Positions 42,470 through 53,356 of a stretch of DNA of 64,000 nt are shown one piece after another. Position numbers and translations under genes: made by a program. Within the stretch, counting starts at the first letter, position 1. Every line of letters starts with the position of its first letter. Location of the stretch: the NCBI RefSeq assembly GCF_020509005.1, contig NC_063018.1, forward strand, positions 496,001 through 560,000. The letters are read 5' to 3'. Origin of the DNA: Fulvia fulva. Its lineage: Eukaryota; Ascomycota; Dothideomycetes; Mycosphaerellales; Mycosphaerellaceae. The notes beneath the pieces are model-generated. The model saw only the letters and a program-made list of their open reading frames with translations. It was not told the DNA's origin and searched no databases.

Positions 42470-43059
42470 GTCGACTCTGTTGTTTGGTGTCCTAGCAAGT
42501 TTCGAGACAGTCTATGGACAATCGTGAGAGCTCACTTGTCTCGGATTCTGAGCTTTGCCCGAAGCGTCTGAGCTCGCTGAGGCACCCGATGTTCACTTCT
42601 GTGAGCCCATCTGGACGCGAACTATGGCTTCGACACACGGCAAGTGAGCCATCACCTGCCGTGCATATCAAAGCGCCGAGCATCACGATGAACTCCAGGA
42701 CGAAGTGTGCGACGGGCAATCACGCATTAGCCACAACCGACGTCCAGCCCTCCCATCCAGTCGTCTTAACAGGCATCGATCTCTTCGACTCGCAGATTGA
42801 GTACTATATAGCATACGGATGCTCTGAAAGCCGTGCTATGGTACATGCTGAGATGAGACGCGCGCGCGCTGCGCCCACTGCCCAGAGGCGAGAGCGATTC
42901 CGAGGTGCAACATGTCACCTGTAGTCGACCTTTTTGCTCGGACAGTGCGAGTTCTTCGTGGTCCTGACGACATCTGAGATGTCTTGAACGGAAATAAAAA
43001 GATTCGACGTCCCCTCTTGCTCGAGGATATCCAACTCTAATTTCTGGCAAAGTTTGGCG
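42470..43059. other. Divergent promoter region of kinase and transporter genes
   Basis: A plus-strand frame (42,514-42,924, 136 codons) is open but shows no domain and overlaps the kinase 5' UTR, so I do not call it. No other signal. Confidence 0.35.
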
Positions 43060-44632
43060 ATGCAAGCAGACGAACAGGAGAAGACTTCACAATGGGCCGA
43101 GCACGAAGAGACCACGTATGCACGTGCGACACAACACACGTCTACAGCTACCGCCACAATACCACCTGCATCAGAGTCGACCGCAGACAAAGTACAGGAC
43201 GATGCCGCTTCGATACATGGTGAGTTCGATGTCTACTGGGAGAATGAGACCGATCCGGAGAACCCATTGAACTGGCCACAATGGCGCAAGGTGTCCAACA
43301 TCGCCATGACCTCTTTCGTCACCTTCCTGACGTACGTTTCAATGCCTCTCGCTACCTAAAACAAACGCTGACAAGACGCCCAGACCCTTAGCATCCTCAA
43401 TGTTTGCACCAGGAGTTCCAGAGACCTTCAAAACCGACTCGAACACCGCAGCGACCTTCGTCGTCAGCATCTTCGTCCTAGGTTTCGCCTTTGGACCCAT
43501 AGTCGTGGCACCGGCAAGTAAGCTCTACGGCCGCCTGCCAGTCTATCACATATGCAACATCCTCTTCACCATCTTCACCATTTGCAACGCCGTCTCCACG
43601 AACATGGCGATGCTCATGGCATTCCACTTTCTGGCAGGCTTCGCTGGCGTAGGAGCCGTCACGATCGGTAGCGGCTCAGTCGCAGATATGATGCCTCCCG
43701 AGCAGAGAGGCATCTCCCTGGCACTATGGTCACTCGGTTTCCTTTTTGGCCCCATCGTCGGCCCCATTGCGGGTGGTTTCCCCGTAGCAGCCATGGGCTG
43801 GCGCTGGGTGTTCTGGATCATTGCCATCCTCTCCGGCGCCACGACTCTAATCTGCTTCCTCGTTCTGAAAGAAACCCTCGCAACCATAATCCTCGAGAAG
43901 AAAGCCCTTCGTCTCCGCAAATCAACCGAAAACCTCGACCACCGCTCCCGCGTCGCCTCTCCCTTGGCGCCCAAAACGCTCATGGCAGAGACCTGCGTCC
44001 GCCCACTCAAGATCCTTCTCTTCACACCCGTGGCTAGCTGGATGTGCATGTACATCGCACTCCTCTACGGCCTGCTCTACATCCTCTTCACGACTTTCAC
44101 CTTCGTCTTCACCGAGACTTACAAGCTCTCCACCACAGCCGCAGGCCTCTCATACTTGGGCTGCGGCGTCGGAACGCTAATCGGTCTCGCCTTCGCCGCC
44201 CGCCTCAGCGACAGGATCGTCCGCCGCAAGGTTGCCGCGGGCATCACACCTCTCCCCGAAGATCGCCTCCCTCTCTACATGGCATTACCCGGCAGCCTCG
44301 CGATCCCGATCGGCTTCTTAATCTACGGCTGGGGAGCACACTTCCGAGTCCACTGGATCGTGCCGCAGATCGGGACGGCGGTGATGAGTTTCGGCACGAT
44401 CGTGATTCTGATGTATGTGCAGACATATTTGACGGATGTGTACACGGTGCACGCGGCGATTGCTATCGCCGCGAACGCGGTGTTGAGGAGTCTTTTGGGG
44501 GCTTTGCTGCCGCTTTGTGGGTTGGATATTTATGATGCCCTGGGGCTGGGGTGGGGGAATACGTTGTTTGGGTTGTTGGCACTTGCGATGGCGCCGGTGC
44601 CGGTGCTGTTTGGGGTGTTTGGGAGAGGTTGA
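43060..44632 (+). CDS. MFS transporter, DHA1 (drug:H+ antiporter-1) type
   Basis: Exons 43,060-43,331 and 43,384-44,632, with a 52-nt intron; 506 residues. The N-terminal cytosolic tail ends in the DHA1 hallmark ENPLNWPQWRKVSNIAMTS. The membrane part has about 12 segments: SIFVLGFAFGPIVVAPASKL with the YGRLPVY loop, the motif-C-like GSGSVADMMPPEQRG, and ALWSLGFLFGPIVGPIAGGF followed by GWRWVFWIIA. These are typical of fungal multidrug and polyamine exporters in the plasma membrane. A cytosolic loop (LRKSTENLDHRSRVASPL) separates the two halves. The first ATG (43,060) is used; the frame's TTG two codons earlier is not a fungal start. Substrate not readable. Confidence 0.9.
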
Positions 44633-45036
44633 GGAATAGGGGGAAAGGAAAGAAGAGAGGGAAAGGAAAGAAGAGGGGGGAGGAGGAGAAGGAGAAGGAG
44701 GACGTGGTTGCAGGAGCTGGGGTATAATGTGAGTAGTTGCCATGTCCTCTGGTGAGATGGGCTAGAATGCTGTAATACCAGCTCGTAGTCCCATACAGCT
44801 TGCAACGCTGCCTTCACAGGTATTCAGGATCAATGAGAGATCTGTACGTACATTTGTACCAACCAAGGGAAGTAAGCTCCTTCCTCAGTCCTCGCCCAGT
44901 CTCGCGGGAGCTGCCATGTGCGTCCATGCCTGAAACACGCTAGTGCGTAGTCGCGGTTTCCTGTACACTTCACTTCGATGACCATTTCACTAAACGGCTC
45001 CAACACTGACACTGGCACCGGCATACAGTGAACATC
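44633..45036. other. Intergenic region with a 65-base pure purine tract
   Basis: Right after the transporter stop, 44,638-44,702 is all A and G, including GGGAAAGGAAAGAAGAG twice (44,641 and 44,659). The rest shows nothing. Long homopurine tracts can form triplex DNA or act as transcript 3'-end signals; that is general knowledge, not shown here. Confidence 0.6.
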
Positions 45037-46148
45037 ATGACGAAACGCAAGCGCGACTCAGTCGCGCCCGATGCCAGCTCAAAGCGAACCATGGCCACCA
45101 GAGCAATGACAAGAGCTGCCGCCGTCGACGCCGTTTTCATGACCACAGAGTTACTTGAGGGCATACTGCAACACCTCCCGATGAAAGACCTGCTGCTCAG
45201 TCAGCGGGTGTGCCACAAGTGGAAGAGCGTCATCGAGCAGTCTCAATGTCTGCAACAGGCGCTCTTCTTCCTGCCAAGGTATGCAATGAGATAGAGGTTT
45301 TCCATTGGGCCAGCACCTTCCACGCCATGCTTACGCTTCGCTGCAGAGAACCCGACTTCGCATGGCTGTATCCCCGCTCGAAGAGGACCGAGCACATCAT
45401 CACCCGAGTCTCGACAGGGCATATGATGGAAGGCAAGCACGACATTGTGGTTTATCCGTCCGGCGAGATGAACCCAATGTTCTTCGTCCAAGGCAGCAAC
45501 ATCATCAAGACCAATAAGGCAATTCCTGGCTCTGACAACGGGTACGAAATGTTCAGATACCATTGTCAACCACCCTGGCTGGACTGTCCCGAGGGATCTT
45601 GGCGCAAGATGCTTTCTTCTCAGCCACCAGTGAAGGCCATCGACTACCACTGGTAAGTCCTGCAGTGGTTTCGAAATCGTGGTAACCTTCGAGACGGGTA
45701 CTTCTTGGGGTGCCATGCTCGGGCGATCTAGGTGTGACTTGCGTGAAGCTGACATTGTTCTATCTGCCAGGGTCTGTGCCGGACACCTCCAGAATGGATT
45801 GGTCAACCAAACCGAACCAATCACATTAGCTGATATGGGAAAACTGTTCATTAACCCTGGAAAGCTGGATGACGCAACGTTCTATGGCCACGGCCAGAGC
45901 AATCATCTCGCCACGGAAGGGATCCTCTACCCAAAGACCAGTGAGAAGGATGTGTATCGTATCATGGGACGCAATGGCAAGAGGTACGTGGGACCACTGT
46001 TTAAAGTGCACGGTTGAGGATGGCAAACTCGAGAGTGCGGTGCCTCGGATACCTCATGCAAAACAGAAGCTGACAATGGTCTCGCAGGTATGTCCAGGGG
46101 TCGGCCAACTGCATAACGGTCGAAATCGAGGGACCGCAATTCGTGTAA
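45037..46148 (+). CDS. F-box protein (four exons)
   Basis: Exons 45,037-45,278, 45,347-45,652, 45,771-45,983 and 46,088-46,148, with introns of 68, 118 and 104 nt; 273 residues. Exon 1 starts MTKRKRDSVAPDASSKRTMA and carries the F-box TTELLEGILQHLPMKDLLLS plus QRVCHKWKSVIEQSQCLQQA. The rest fits a large Mycosphaerellaceae-type F-box group: REPDFAWLYPRSKRTEH, FRYHCQPPWLDCPEGSWRKM, LSSQPPVKAI, then GLVNQTEPITLADMGKLF and the end RYVQGSANCITVEIEGPQFV. Introns 2 and 3 have CTGAC branch sites. Intron 2 could have another acceptor (45,731), but the one used has the better pyrimidine tract. Probable SCF ubiquitin-ligase adaptor. Confidence 0.75.
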
Positions 46149-47613
46149 CGGCCACACAGTGGCGAGAGCACTGTAGAGGTATCCTCAACAACGCATCAAC
46201 AAGCACGACATTTCGGCTTCTCCGCTTTCCAGACGAAGTTCGAGACCGCATCTTGTCAGCACGCTCCCTGTACCTTGCCAAACACTCTGCTGCTGAGAGG
46301 TCAACGACATGTTTTCAACGGGCCATCGGCATTGCTCTACAGCATCTCACTGTCTGAACGGCATCCTTGGACCTTGGCAGCGTTACCTACATCCGTCGTC
46401 CCGCTTCTCTTGCACACGTGGACTGTGGAGGTGGCTGCTTCGCCAAATGGTGACCCAGAAAACTTTGATGACAACGTGACAGCTCTTTGAACGCCATTTC
46501 TTGCCTGGCTTACGTCTTGAGGTACATCTCGATGGAGGCCGGATGGGAAGACGACGTCCCTGCTGTGAGGTCAGGATGGGATCAAGTTGACAGCAAACAC
46601 GAGCGAATTGTTTGTTCGAAAGTCAATTAGCTGGAAAATGGCGCACCATCACGATTGCAAAACCACGCAGCCACAGCCAATGATTGTTCAATGATGATTG
46701 GGCGACGGCCAGACACGGTTCATGAACACAGGAAGTGCTTCGTGGCAGGTGGAGAGCTGTTATATGGCGTCCCCAACTTTGATTGAATGTCTGGGCAACG
46801 GATGTGCTCTCGAGCTGTCTGCGAAGACTCGGGTGCCTGGAGTGGCCTCCTGCACTGTCATAGTACTCACTCAACTTCCTGTGCGAACTCAGAAGGCCAT
46901 ACTGTAGGAGACTTGCCAAGTATCATGTCCTGTGCGTGTCCGTGATGGAGCTGGATACGACTGCCGCATATAGTCAAAGGCGCTGCCATTTAGGAAGGCG
47001 CCAACCGCGCATGGGCTAGTTCTAGTGTGGATCAATGGACGCAGCTACGACTGCAACGAGTGACCCCAGCAAAAGCGTCATTAGCTCTATTCAGGTACAA
47101 CCGTACAACAAGAAGAGGTGCCCGCCCTGTGACCTTGCAACATTCTGCTTGTCCCTCGGAAGAGCTGACACTGATCTCTGTGCCACTTCAACGACCCGGT
47201 TTTCCTTTCTGTTCTTTGCGAGGGAGTGTTCAGCATCATACCGAACATCCCATTCCAGTCGAATCTGGTAAGCGGCATCAGCAACAGCAGCAAATCCTTA
47301 TCAGAGACTTGCATATGCACAATCGAAGCTATCATCATTGGACACCATGCTCGAGGGCGGTCAGAGTTTGGAGTGCACGAGCAACAGTGACGCTGTAAAA
47401 TGCCTCATCAGCCTGTCGCTATCTCGCCGTTCAAAGCCTCACTCCCGCTGACGAAGTCGAAAGCATTGTTGTCCGCTTCCATTGCTTGCACCATTTCTTG
47501 GCAATTCCGCTTTGCATCATCAGCAAGAGCGGCGTAGCAGAGTCACAGCACTAACGACGGCCACAGTTCTCCTGTTTAACGACTGCGTCTGAGCGACTCG
47601 ACCCACGGCCAGC
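46149..47613. other. Long intergenic stretch with a possible F-box-like fragment
   Basis: No complete gene seen. On the plus strand, 46,213-46,357 reads FRLLRFPDEVRDRILSARSL, then YLAKHSAAERSTTCFQRAI, resembling the LLRLPxELRNxI start of F-box-like/2EXR proteins but with no ATG and no continuation, so possibly a relic. Other short frames (46,275-46,490, 46,623-46,919 minus, 47,027-47,398) have no recognisable content. The last few hundred bases are probably the promoter of the AIM21-like gene. Confidence 0.35.
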
Positions 47614-50600
47614 ATGTCTACACCACTCGTTCCACCGCGTCCGCAGCGAAATCAAGCCGGGCAGGCGGCTCCTCCCAAACGCGATCTGCCCTCGATTCCT
47701 CCCAGGCCGTCTCGCAAGAACGACCGCTCGCAATCGCGCGAATCCTACGCTCGCTCTCCACTCTATGGCCCACCCGTGTCATTAAGCAACAAGCCGGCAC
47801 AGCCTTCAAATGGCCGCTCGAGTGCTGAGCTGCCGCGCAGGCCACCGAGTGTCTCGCTCCCAGACGTCGGTCACGAGGGCGAAGAATACTCGAGCTTCGA
47901 TCAGCTTCCACCCGATGCGCATGGCGTCTCTGTAGAAGCCGCGAATGGCGAGCAGACCAAGAACGTGTCTGCCGATCTCCCCATGCATCAGCCCAAGGCC
48001 AGCGTGCCGCAGTCCACCGCCAAGAGACAGATCGAGGGCGTCACGGGTACCGACTCTACACAGGCAGCGGGACTCGGCATTGGAAGGTCCAAGCCAGCGG
48101 ACGACGTACACAAGATGCCTCCCGGCGACTTGGGCACGTCTTCGCCATTGAGTCGCGTGACCAGCCAAACACAGTCTGGTCATGCTGCCAGGCGTGCTCC
48201 TTCGACCGACCACACTCGTTCCACGCCAAATCTACTCGAACGCACGACTTCTCGCCCCGCCAGCATCTTCGGCGACGAAGACGAGCACGGCATTCCGACA
48301 ATCGGCCAGCAGGTGCCGTTGTTGGCCATGGCTGGAGATGTCCAGGCCCCATCCCCGGGTCCAGGCTACGCACAGCACACACCAGGCATTGGCTTCTTCA
48401 ACGACGGCTCAACGCGAGCTCACCACAGGAAGCGAAGCTCCAGGCATGAGTTTGGTCCACCAGATAGCTACGGCATTCGTCACGACCATGACCATCAAGA
48501 TCAGTTCGAGAAGGAGTGGGTCAGGAAACACCCCCAGGAAGCAATGAAGGAGGAGCATCATTTGCATGTATACAAGCCGGAGACGGCGTTGAGCAGCGAA
48601 CAGCTGAACCGATTGGTGCACAGCGACAGTGGTAGGATACGAAGATGTGACACAAGCGATTCAAGTACTGACCAACGTGTAGCGACGGCCGCGACTCCCG
48701 GCACACCGGATGAGCACGAAGCTGAGCAGTACCTTGAGCGCGCTTCCTCCACTCAGCCATATGAGACGAAAAACGAGCCAGCATCCCCACTTCGCAAAGG
48801 CAGTTTCCCCTTCAACGAGAAGAATCGCCTGCATCCTGACGATGCGGTCGAGGCCGAGGCACCGCGCCGTTCGAGCAAATCCTACGGTTACGATTCGGAC
48901 CACGAGCATGAGCACGCAGACGGCACACCAATCTTGGCTCGCGATGAGCTCGTGAAGAGACCTAGTAGTGCCTTCATGCACGCTGCAGTAACTCCCGATC
49001 CCGATCACAACATCGATGATGGTTACTACTACGACAGTGATACTGCACGCAGTCGTCGAGGCAGTCATGGCAACAGCCGCCCATCGAGCAGACCTGGTAG
49101 TGTCCATGGAGCCAGTGCTCTGCAAGGCTATTCCGGCGGCTCATTGCACCGCTTTGTGTCTCGCGAAGAGGAACATCACTCTGGCATGGGCACCCCTCTT
49201 GAGGAGATCGAGGAGTACGAGCCTCTGTTCCCAGAAGATGAGCAAAACTGTGGTAGCCCGAAGAAGCAGTTCAAGAAGCGACCAGAGCTTGCACAACATC
49301 ACTTCCCCAGCCAAGATGTCTGGGAAGATACCCCATCCTCGCTACAGTACTCTACCACTGTCTCGACTCCGGATTTGGAGAGGACTAGGGAAGAGATCGA
49401 TGCAGCTCGCGAGGCGCGACCATCGACCACTTTCGAGACACTCGAAGAGGAGCAGAAGCGCCGTAGGCAAGCGGAAAAAGAGCACGACATGACGAGCGAT
49501 TCCAAGACGTTTATCAAGCCACACTTCAAGCCTGGTGTTGCTAATGAGTTGCACCGACCCAGCACGCATCGCTTCCCAAGCTCGGATGTGTGGGAAGACT
49601 CTCCGGACAGCTTCACGCTCGTCAACACCACCACTGTCAACGCATCACAGGTAGGGATTAGTCTAACCCGTAGCCAAACGGCATGCTAACATTGCTACAG
49701 GAGGAACTCATGAGCCCACCGGGCGATGACGATGCTGCGAGACCTCAAATTCCAGCTCGTCCACAGAAAAGCGCAAAACGTACCGAAGAGGTATCACCTT
49801 CTGATATCAGGTCACCACCTTCACCCGAAAAGATCAAGCCCGCCATACCGGCCCGGCCACAGCGTACAGCTCGGTCAGAGCAGACAGACGGCGCTGAGGG
49901 AACTTCTTCGAGAGACGCCCCGCCTGTGAAGGCGAAACCACCCGTTCCAGCACGACCGGGAGGTGAGAAGATCGCAGCTTTGAAGTCTGGCTTCATGAGT
50001 GATTTGAACAATCGTCTCAAGCTCGGACCACAAGCACTACCAAAGAAGGAGCCAGAGCCTGAAGCTGAGGAGGAGCCAAAGGCGCCGTTAGCAGACGCTC
50101 GCAAGACTCGCGCACGTGGGCCCGCTCGACGTGCCCCGGCCAAGTCGGCCGTCGCTGATCGCAAGTCTTCGATCACCTTCGCGTTTTCACCACTGATTCA
50201 TTGCTGGTCTATTGATGAGTCTGACGAGCTTAATGTCCAAAAAGAGGAGGAGGAGCACCACGACGAGTCTAATAAGGAAAACGTACCTGAAGCGGAAGTC
50301 GAAACTGCTCAGGATGCGCCGGAAGCAGAGAAGACACTTTCCCAGAACGAGCGCAATAACACCGAGTCGTCAGCACCTGCGGAAGACATTGCGAAACAGA
50401 TCAGCAGTTCTGAAGAGCCCTGGAAGGTAGCCAAGGAGCATCGAGGCTCTGAGTCGGAACTCAAAGCTGCTCTTGCTGCCGCCGGCGCCGCGCCACGGTC
50501 TTTCTCGAACTCGGATGAGCAAGGCACGGTCATGCCGGGCGGTCTTCCGTCAGTCGATGAAGCCTTCAACGCATCGCAGGCTGATGAATTGGCTGTCACC

Positions 50601-50777
50601 GAGGAGACGATGGAAGAGGAACGGGAAAGAAAAGACACCGCGGTCCAGACTGGTGAAGTGAATCTCAAGACGACCCAGCCATCCGGTCAGACCGAAGAGC
50701 AGAAGGTGTACGTTGGAGGCAAGGCTGCGGACGAGGGCAATGTCGTTGTTGGCCAGGATGGCGCTGAGAAAGCGTAG
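47614..50777 (+). CDS. AIM21-like actin-patch protein, proline-rich and largely disordered
   Basis: Exons 47,614-49,650 and 49,701-50,777, with a 50-nt intron; 1,037 residues. The N-terminus STPLVPPRPQRNQAGQAAPP, followed by IPPRPSRK, is the conserved start of fungal Altered Inheritance of Mitochondria 21 proteins. Polyproline SH3 ligands recur: IPARPQKSAK, IPARPQRTAR, PPVPARPGGEK. Two copies of H-x-FPSxDVWEDxPxS occur (HHFPSQDVWEDTPSS and HRFPSSDVWEDSPDS), then KSGFMSDLNNRLKLGP and ARGPARRAP. The rest is Ser/Glu/His-rich disorder with an acidic C-terminal third. In yeast AIM21 acts with Tda2 at cortical actin patches and regulates capping; that role is carried over by family only. The splice is set by removal of the stop after TRSQTAC. 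Confidence 0.8.
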
Positions 50778-51538
50778 GAGTAGTGTACAGAGTTGGGAAG
50801 CGGCGTTACTTGTCATAAAAGCTAGGTATTCTTGTCTTGAGAAGAGCAGAGCATGACGCTGAGTATGCATACGTATAGTACTTGTTGGCCATCTTGGCGT
50901 GATCGTCGTATGGATGAGACATTGTTCTTGGCACCTTGAGACGTAAAGGAGGTTTGGTAAAGCTGGCTTCATGGTCGCTGCGAGAGCTTGCTTCAGTCAA
51001 GGTATCGTGTTGGTTTGTTTACTTGTGCCTATCTTTGCGTCCTTGGCATTCAGGTATGTCTTCGCGCGGCTTTTATTGCAGTGATGTTGGGGTGCCGTGT
51101 GCTTCGCTGACATTGGCCACGTGGAGTTACCAGGGAAGGTTGTCAAAGCTGTGTGACTTTCCACCTGAACCTTGTTGAGCATCAGCTGATGCTGAGAGCC
51201 TGAGACTGGGCTGTTCCTTGGCATCTCGCGATCCTGGTGCAGCGACTGAACCTCGTCTCGTTCTTGGCGATCATATCATCATGATACTTGAATGCCTGAC
51301 TGCCGCCGCCCTGTTGCGACTGCGTGCCACTGCGTGCCACTGCGTGGGAGACTTGATATTCTTGGCGAAGTGTTGGTGCGTGATGGCTTGGCGTGTCTGT
51401 AGTGGGAGAGGATGTTGTTCGTTCATGATGGGAAGGCGCTTGGCGACAATCTTGTGGCCAAGAAGGCCGCAGGTGTTGTTGTTCTTTTCGTGGTGATGGG
51501 GGTCGAGGTGAGGGAGGTGAGGAGCAATTTCACTTCAG
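50778..51538. other. Intergenic region
   Basis: No gene seen. A short tandem repeat, TGCGTGCCAC repeated about two and a half times, lies near 51,321-51,347. Contains the AIM21 3' UTR and probably the upstream region of the next gene. Confidence 0.4.
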
Positions 51539-53050
51539 ATGGACTTCATACATAAGTCCGCTGTTTTGCCACTTCATGTCGTCTCGGCTTCTGCATCACA
51601 ATACATGATAGCATCGCTCATTGGATCAACAGCATCGTTCATCATGGCATCTTCAGAGCTGAACGATCGCATACCATCTCAGCAGGAGTTTGACAAAGTG
51701 TCGAAGGATGTGCGCACCCGCGCTCGAAGTGGCGAAGAGAAGGTCGCAAACAAAGCAACACACATCGAGCAAGCTGCGCGAGATGCGCCACCCACACAGA
51801 CTTCGAATGCTTCCCTCCACCGACCTCCTCTGGACAACAGCGACGCCATGCCCCTCGGAGCCCAGCACCACATAGCATCCTTCCTCTCCTCCACCTCCTG
51901 CCCTTTCATCCCCACCGACGAAATCGCCACCGTCCTCAAGAACTCCCAGTACATCAACCAAAAGCGCAAGATCCTCAGCCGTACCCTCATCCCCCCTGCC
52001 CTCACACCATGCGCCGCACCCGCACCGTCGAAAGATCCACCCAACAACCCACCAATTTTCGCCGAACGGCTCCTGGACCTCCCAGCCGAGCTCTTCGCAG
52101 TTACCATGGCTCTCTTGCCACCCGCCGATGTGATAGCGCTGAGTTTCACCAGCAAGACCTTCTACAACACGCTCAACTATCAACTCATCGACCTCTGGAA
52201 CCTCGTCCTCGCCTCAGATCTCTACGACCACTACCCCAAGCAGAAATTCGCCTACGCCATCAATCGCCAGCGCTACGACATCTGCCGGCGCCTTCGTCGA
52301 GACAAAATGGCTCACCTCGTAACACTCGAAAACCCCTCGGCGGACCTCATACTCTGCAGCGCGTGCACGAAATTCCATCCAAAGCGCTTCTTCACCCCCT
52401 CGCAACTTAGCACACCACCCCACCAGCGCAGCTGCCTCGCCACAACAGCGCCCCTCACCTTCTGCGCCCACTGGTCCGAAACGCTCCAGACCCTCCGCCA
52501 GCGTAACGAGGACGCGCGCTGTAACCCTACGCCCTGGCACACTTTCCACGCGGAAACGTGTCAGCATCCATCGCATTATACGCCCTCCGGCGAAGTCGAT
52601 AGTCCACCCCCAGTCCTGCGCCAACTGGGCGGCTGCCAAAAGGTCACCAAGACAGTCCGGATTGGTCATATTGATGACTACGATCTGATCACACGTGAAA
52701 TTGTGCAGATGACGCTTGAGAAGGAGCCGATGTCGGGGGTGGAGGTCTGTCAGCATGTTAGAGTCGGGGATGAGGTGGTCGCCTCAAGCTTTATGCGGAG
52801 GGAAGGCAGTGAGCAGAGGCCTGAGGACGCGTGGAGAGGGTGTGAGATGCCGACATTCGAGGTTGGAGGGTGTGGGGAGTGTGGGATGATGTGGCAGTTT
52901 AGGATTAGGGATGTGGGTGGGTTGGGGATGGCGGGGAGGTATGAGTTGCAGTTGGTTGTGGATTGGGAGGTGAAGGCGGTGAAGAAGGCGTGGAGTCGGG
53001 AGTGGTTGAGGTGGGTGGAGGGTGGAGGGAAGTTGATGGAGTTGTTGTGA
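51539..53050 (+). CDS. F-box protein with cysteine/histidine-rich middle
   Basis: Single exon, up to 503 residues from ATG 51,539; the ATG at 51,644 (MASSELNDRIPSQQEFDKVS) is an equally good start and gives 468. The F-box is in the middle: LLDLPAELFAVTMALLPPAD, then VIALSFTSKTFYNTLN. After it comes a typical fungal pattern of scattered Cys and His: LILCSACTKFHPKRFF (family CxxCxxxHxxxxF), then RSCLATTA, CAHW, and CQHPSHYTPSG. The C-terminal half is beta-rich and ends VKAVKKAWSREWLRWVEGGG. This CSxCxxFHP pattern follows F-boxes in many ascomycete proteins of unknown function. Possible SCF adaptor. Confidence 0.78.
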   Translation: MDFIHKSAVLPLHVVSASASQYMIASLIGSTASFIMASSELNDRIPSQQEFDKVSKDVRTRARSGEEKVANKATHIEQAARDAPPTQTSNASLHRPPLDNSDAMPLGAQHHIASFLSSTSCPFIPTDEIATVLKNSQYINQKRKILSRTLIPPALTPCAAPAPSKDPPNNPPIFAERLLDLPAELFAVTMALLPPADVIALSFTSKTFYNTLNYQLIDLWNLVLASDLYDHYPKQKFAYAINRQRYDICRRLRRDKMAHLVTLENPSADLILCSACTKFHPKRFFTPSQLSTPPHQRSCLATTAPLTFCAHWSETLQTLRQRNEDARCNPTPWHTFHAETCQHPSHYTPSGEVDSPPPVLRQLGGCQKVTKTVRIGHIDDYDLITREIVQMTLEKEPMSGVEVCQHVRVGDEVVASSFMRREGSEQRPEDAWRGCEMPTFEVGGCGECGMMWQFRIRDVGGLGMAGRYELQLVVDWEVKAVKKAWSREWLRWVEGGGKLMELL

Positions 53051-53356
53051 CTTTAATGGTGCAGCTTCGTTCGCTGCGGAAGTATGGCATGCCGCGAGGA
53101 ACATGAGCGATGAAGGACGGTATCGCTGCGTCGTTGCACTATCTGCTTGCCTGGCCAAGGCTCGGATCGGAGTACTGTGGCGAGCCCGTGCGAGGCTTTC
53201 CGATCCTCGGATCTCGTCGAGACTTGAAGGATGTCAAGCAGAGAGTGCACTACACTTGGACAGCATGCGGCAAGTCTAATGACTTGAGCAAAGCGCGAGA
53301 TGCATCATACTCCAGCCAATATCTTTCGCCATTCGCATTTCTGCATCTTGACCCTT
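53051..53356. other. Intergenic, convergent 3' ends
   Basis: Between the F-box gene and the 3' end of ARP8. No coding signal. Confidence 0.4.

Noticed and set aside
42514..42924. 136-codon plus-strand frame between kinase and transporter
   Set aside because: Sits in the divergent promoter region and shows no recognisable motif.
47027..47398. 123-codon frame upstream of the AIM21-like gene
   Set aside because: Low-complexity Arg/Ser/Gln composition without any domain; probably chance.
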